Source: an uncultured Lachnospiraceae bacterium
GTDB lineage: Bacteria; Bacillota; Clostridia; Lachnospirales; Lachnospiraceae
NCBI GenBank assembly: GCA_949878435.1
Contig: CATLAK010000006.1
Location: 62,001 to 126,000 of the forward strand
Length of the DNA: 64,000 nt
Reading direction: 5' to 3'
Part shown: piece by piece, positions 63,861 through 64,000 of the stretch
Layout: each line of letters opens with the position of its first letter
Numbering within the stretch: position 1 is the first letter of the stretch
Position numbers and translations under genes: made by a program
The notes under the pieces: model-generated
What the model saw: the letters and a program-made list of their open reading frames with translations, nothing else
Database searches by the model: none
What the model was told of the DNA's origin: nothing

Positions 63861-64000
63861 ATGAGAGATAACCCCTATAAAGACTTGCCGCCGCTGGAAC
63901 GCAGGCCGGACGGTTCCCTTTACCGCATGACCCCGGCGCAGAGAAAACAGGCGGCCAGCCTGATACGCCGGGAGTGCTGTTGCTGTGAGGACGGCAACTG
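63861..64000 (+). CDS. Cysteine-rich VLP domain protein (C-terminus beyond window)
   Basis: 46 codons are visible: MRDNPYKDLPPLERRPDG, MTPAQRKQAASLIRR, then ECCCCEDGNC at the edge. This matches the small cysteine-rich VLP proteins that precede MobC/relaxase genes in Tn1549-type elements. GGAGGG stands 5 nt before the ATG. The frame is open to the window end. Confidence 0.8.
   Translation, partial: MRDNPYKDLPPLERRPDGSLYRMTPAQRKQAASLIRRECCCCEDGN

Larger units (their letters stand above)
60499..64000. mobile_element. Left part of a Tn1549-like mobilizable/conjugative element
   Basis: The boundary is set by the broken XRE gene. Contents: hairpin-rich non-coding end, ANT(6) resistance gene, P-loop kinase, XRE regulator, an oriT-like hairpin and the start of a cysteine-rich VLP gene, which in Tn1549-type elements precedes the mobilisation proteins. 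A second, diverged oriT-like copy near 60.87 kb suggests that two related elements or their remains are joined. The integrase and right end are outside the window. Confidence 0.75.

Overview
The window looks like chromosome of an anaerobic, spore-forming Firmicute, most likely a gut Lachnospiraceae. Evidence: five spoVA genes with sigma-G-like promoters, strong GGAGG ribosome sites, a linear arg pathway, GlnRS together with GatCAB, DUF6062 and DUF6106 proteins, and a Tn1549-type mobile element. Most genes lie on the minus strand.

Layout. 1-9,043 (minus) holds arginine biosynthesis argC...argJ-argB-argD. It is split by four unrelated genes (LprI-like lipoprotein, small membrane protein, nucleoside phosphorylase, ProX-GNAT fusion) and followed by a solute-binding protein cut by the window edge. 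argG (plus) diverges from argC across a 340-bp region with two good promoters and three palindromic boxes spaced exactly 31 bp apart. 10.6-13 kb has a DUF1294 protein, an Rpn/PD-(D/E)XK nuclease-like gene with a hairpin over its ribosome site, and a DegV protein. 13.1-23.0 kb is a pepP-HAD-addB-addA operon. 23.6-36.2 kb carries spoVAE, spoVAA-AB, spoVAD and spoVAC as separate transcription units, mixed with GH31 glucosidase, metallo-beta-lactamase-fold, EamA, aroK, ridA, EEP phosphatase and MBOAT/SGNH acyl-transfer genes. 36.2-47.5 kb has DUF6062, TetR, MocR-type and DUF2225 genes, glnS, and guaB with a GGDEF-EAL protein. 47.7-52.0 kb is an ACT-hom-apgM-aspartokinase operon, in which the apgM-family member probably fills the homoserine kinase step. 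52.1-60.4 kb has a lipoprotein serpin, TraX, gatCAB and two CPBP proteases.

From about 60,499 to the right edge is part of a mobilizable element. It interrupts an XRE regulator gene and carries an ANT(6) streptomycin adenylyltransferase, a P-loop kinase, an XRE regulator, two oriT-like hairpins and the start of a cysteine-rich VLP gene.

The most unusual structure is a set of long fold-back elements. Two copies (54,440-54,782 and 58,134-58,451), in opposite orientation, flank gatCAB. They share a core, but their long arms differ between copies while staying complementary within each copy, and two short inner hairpins show compensatory changes. A third fold-back (23,145-23,410) has 47-bp perfect arms and a different core.
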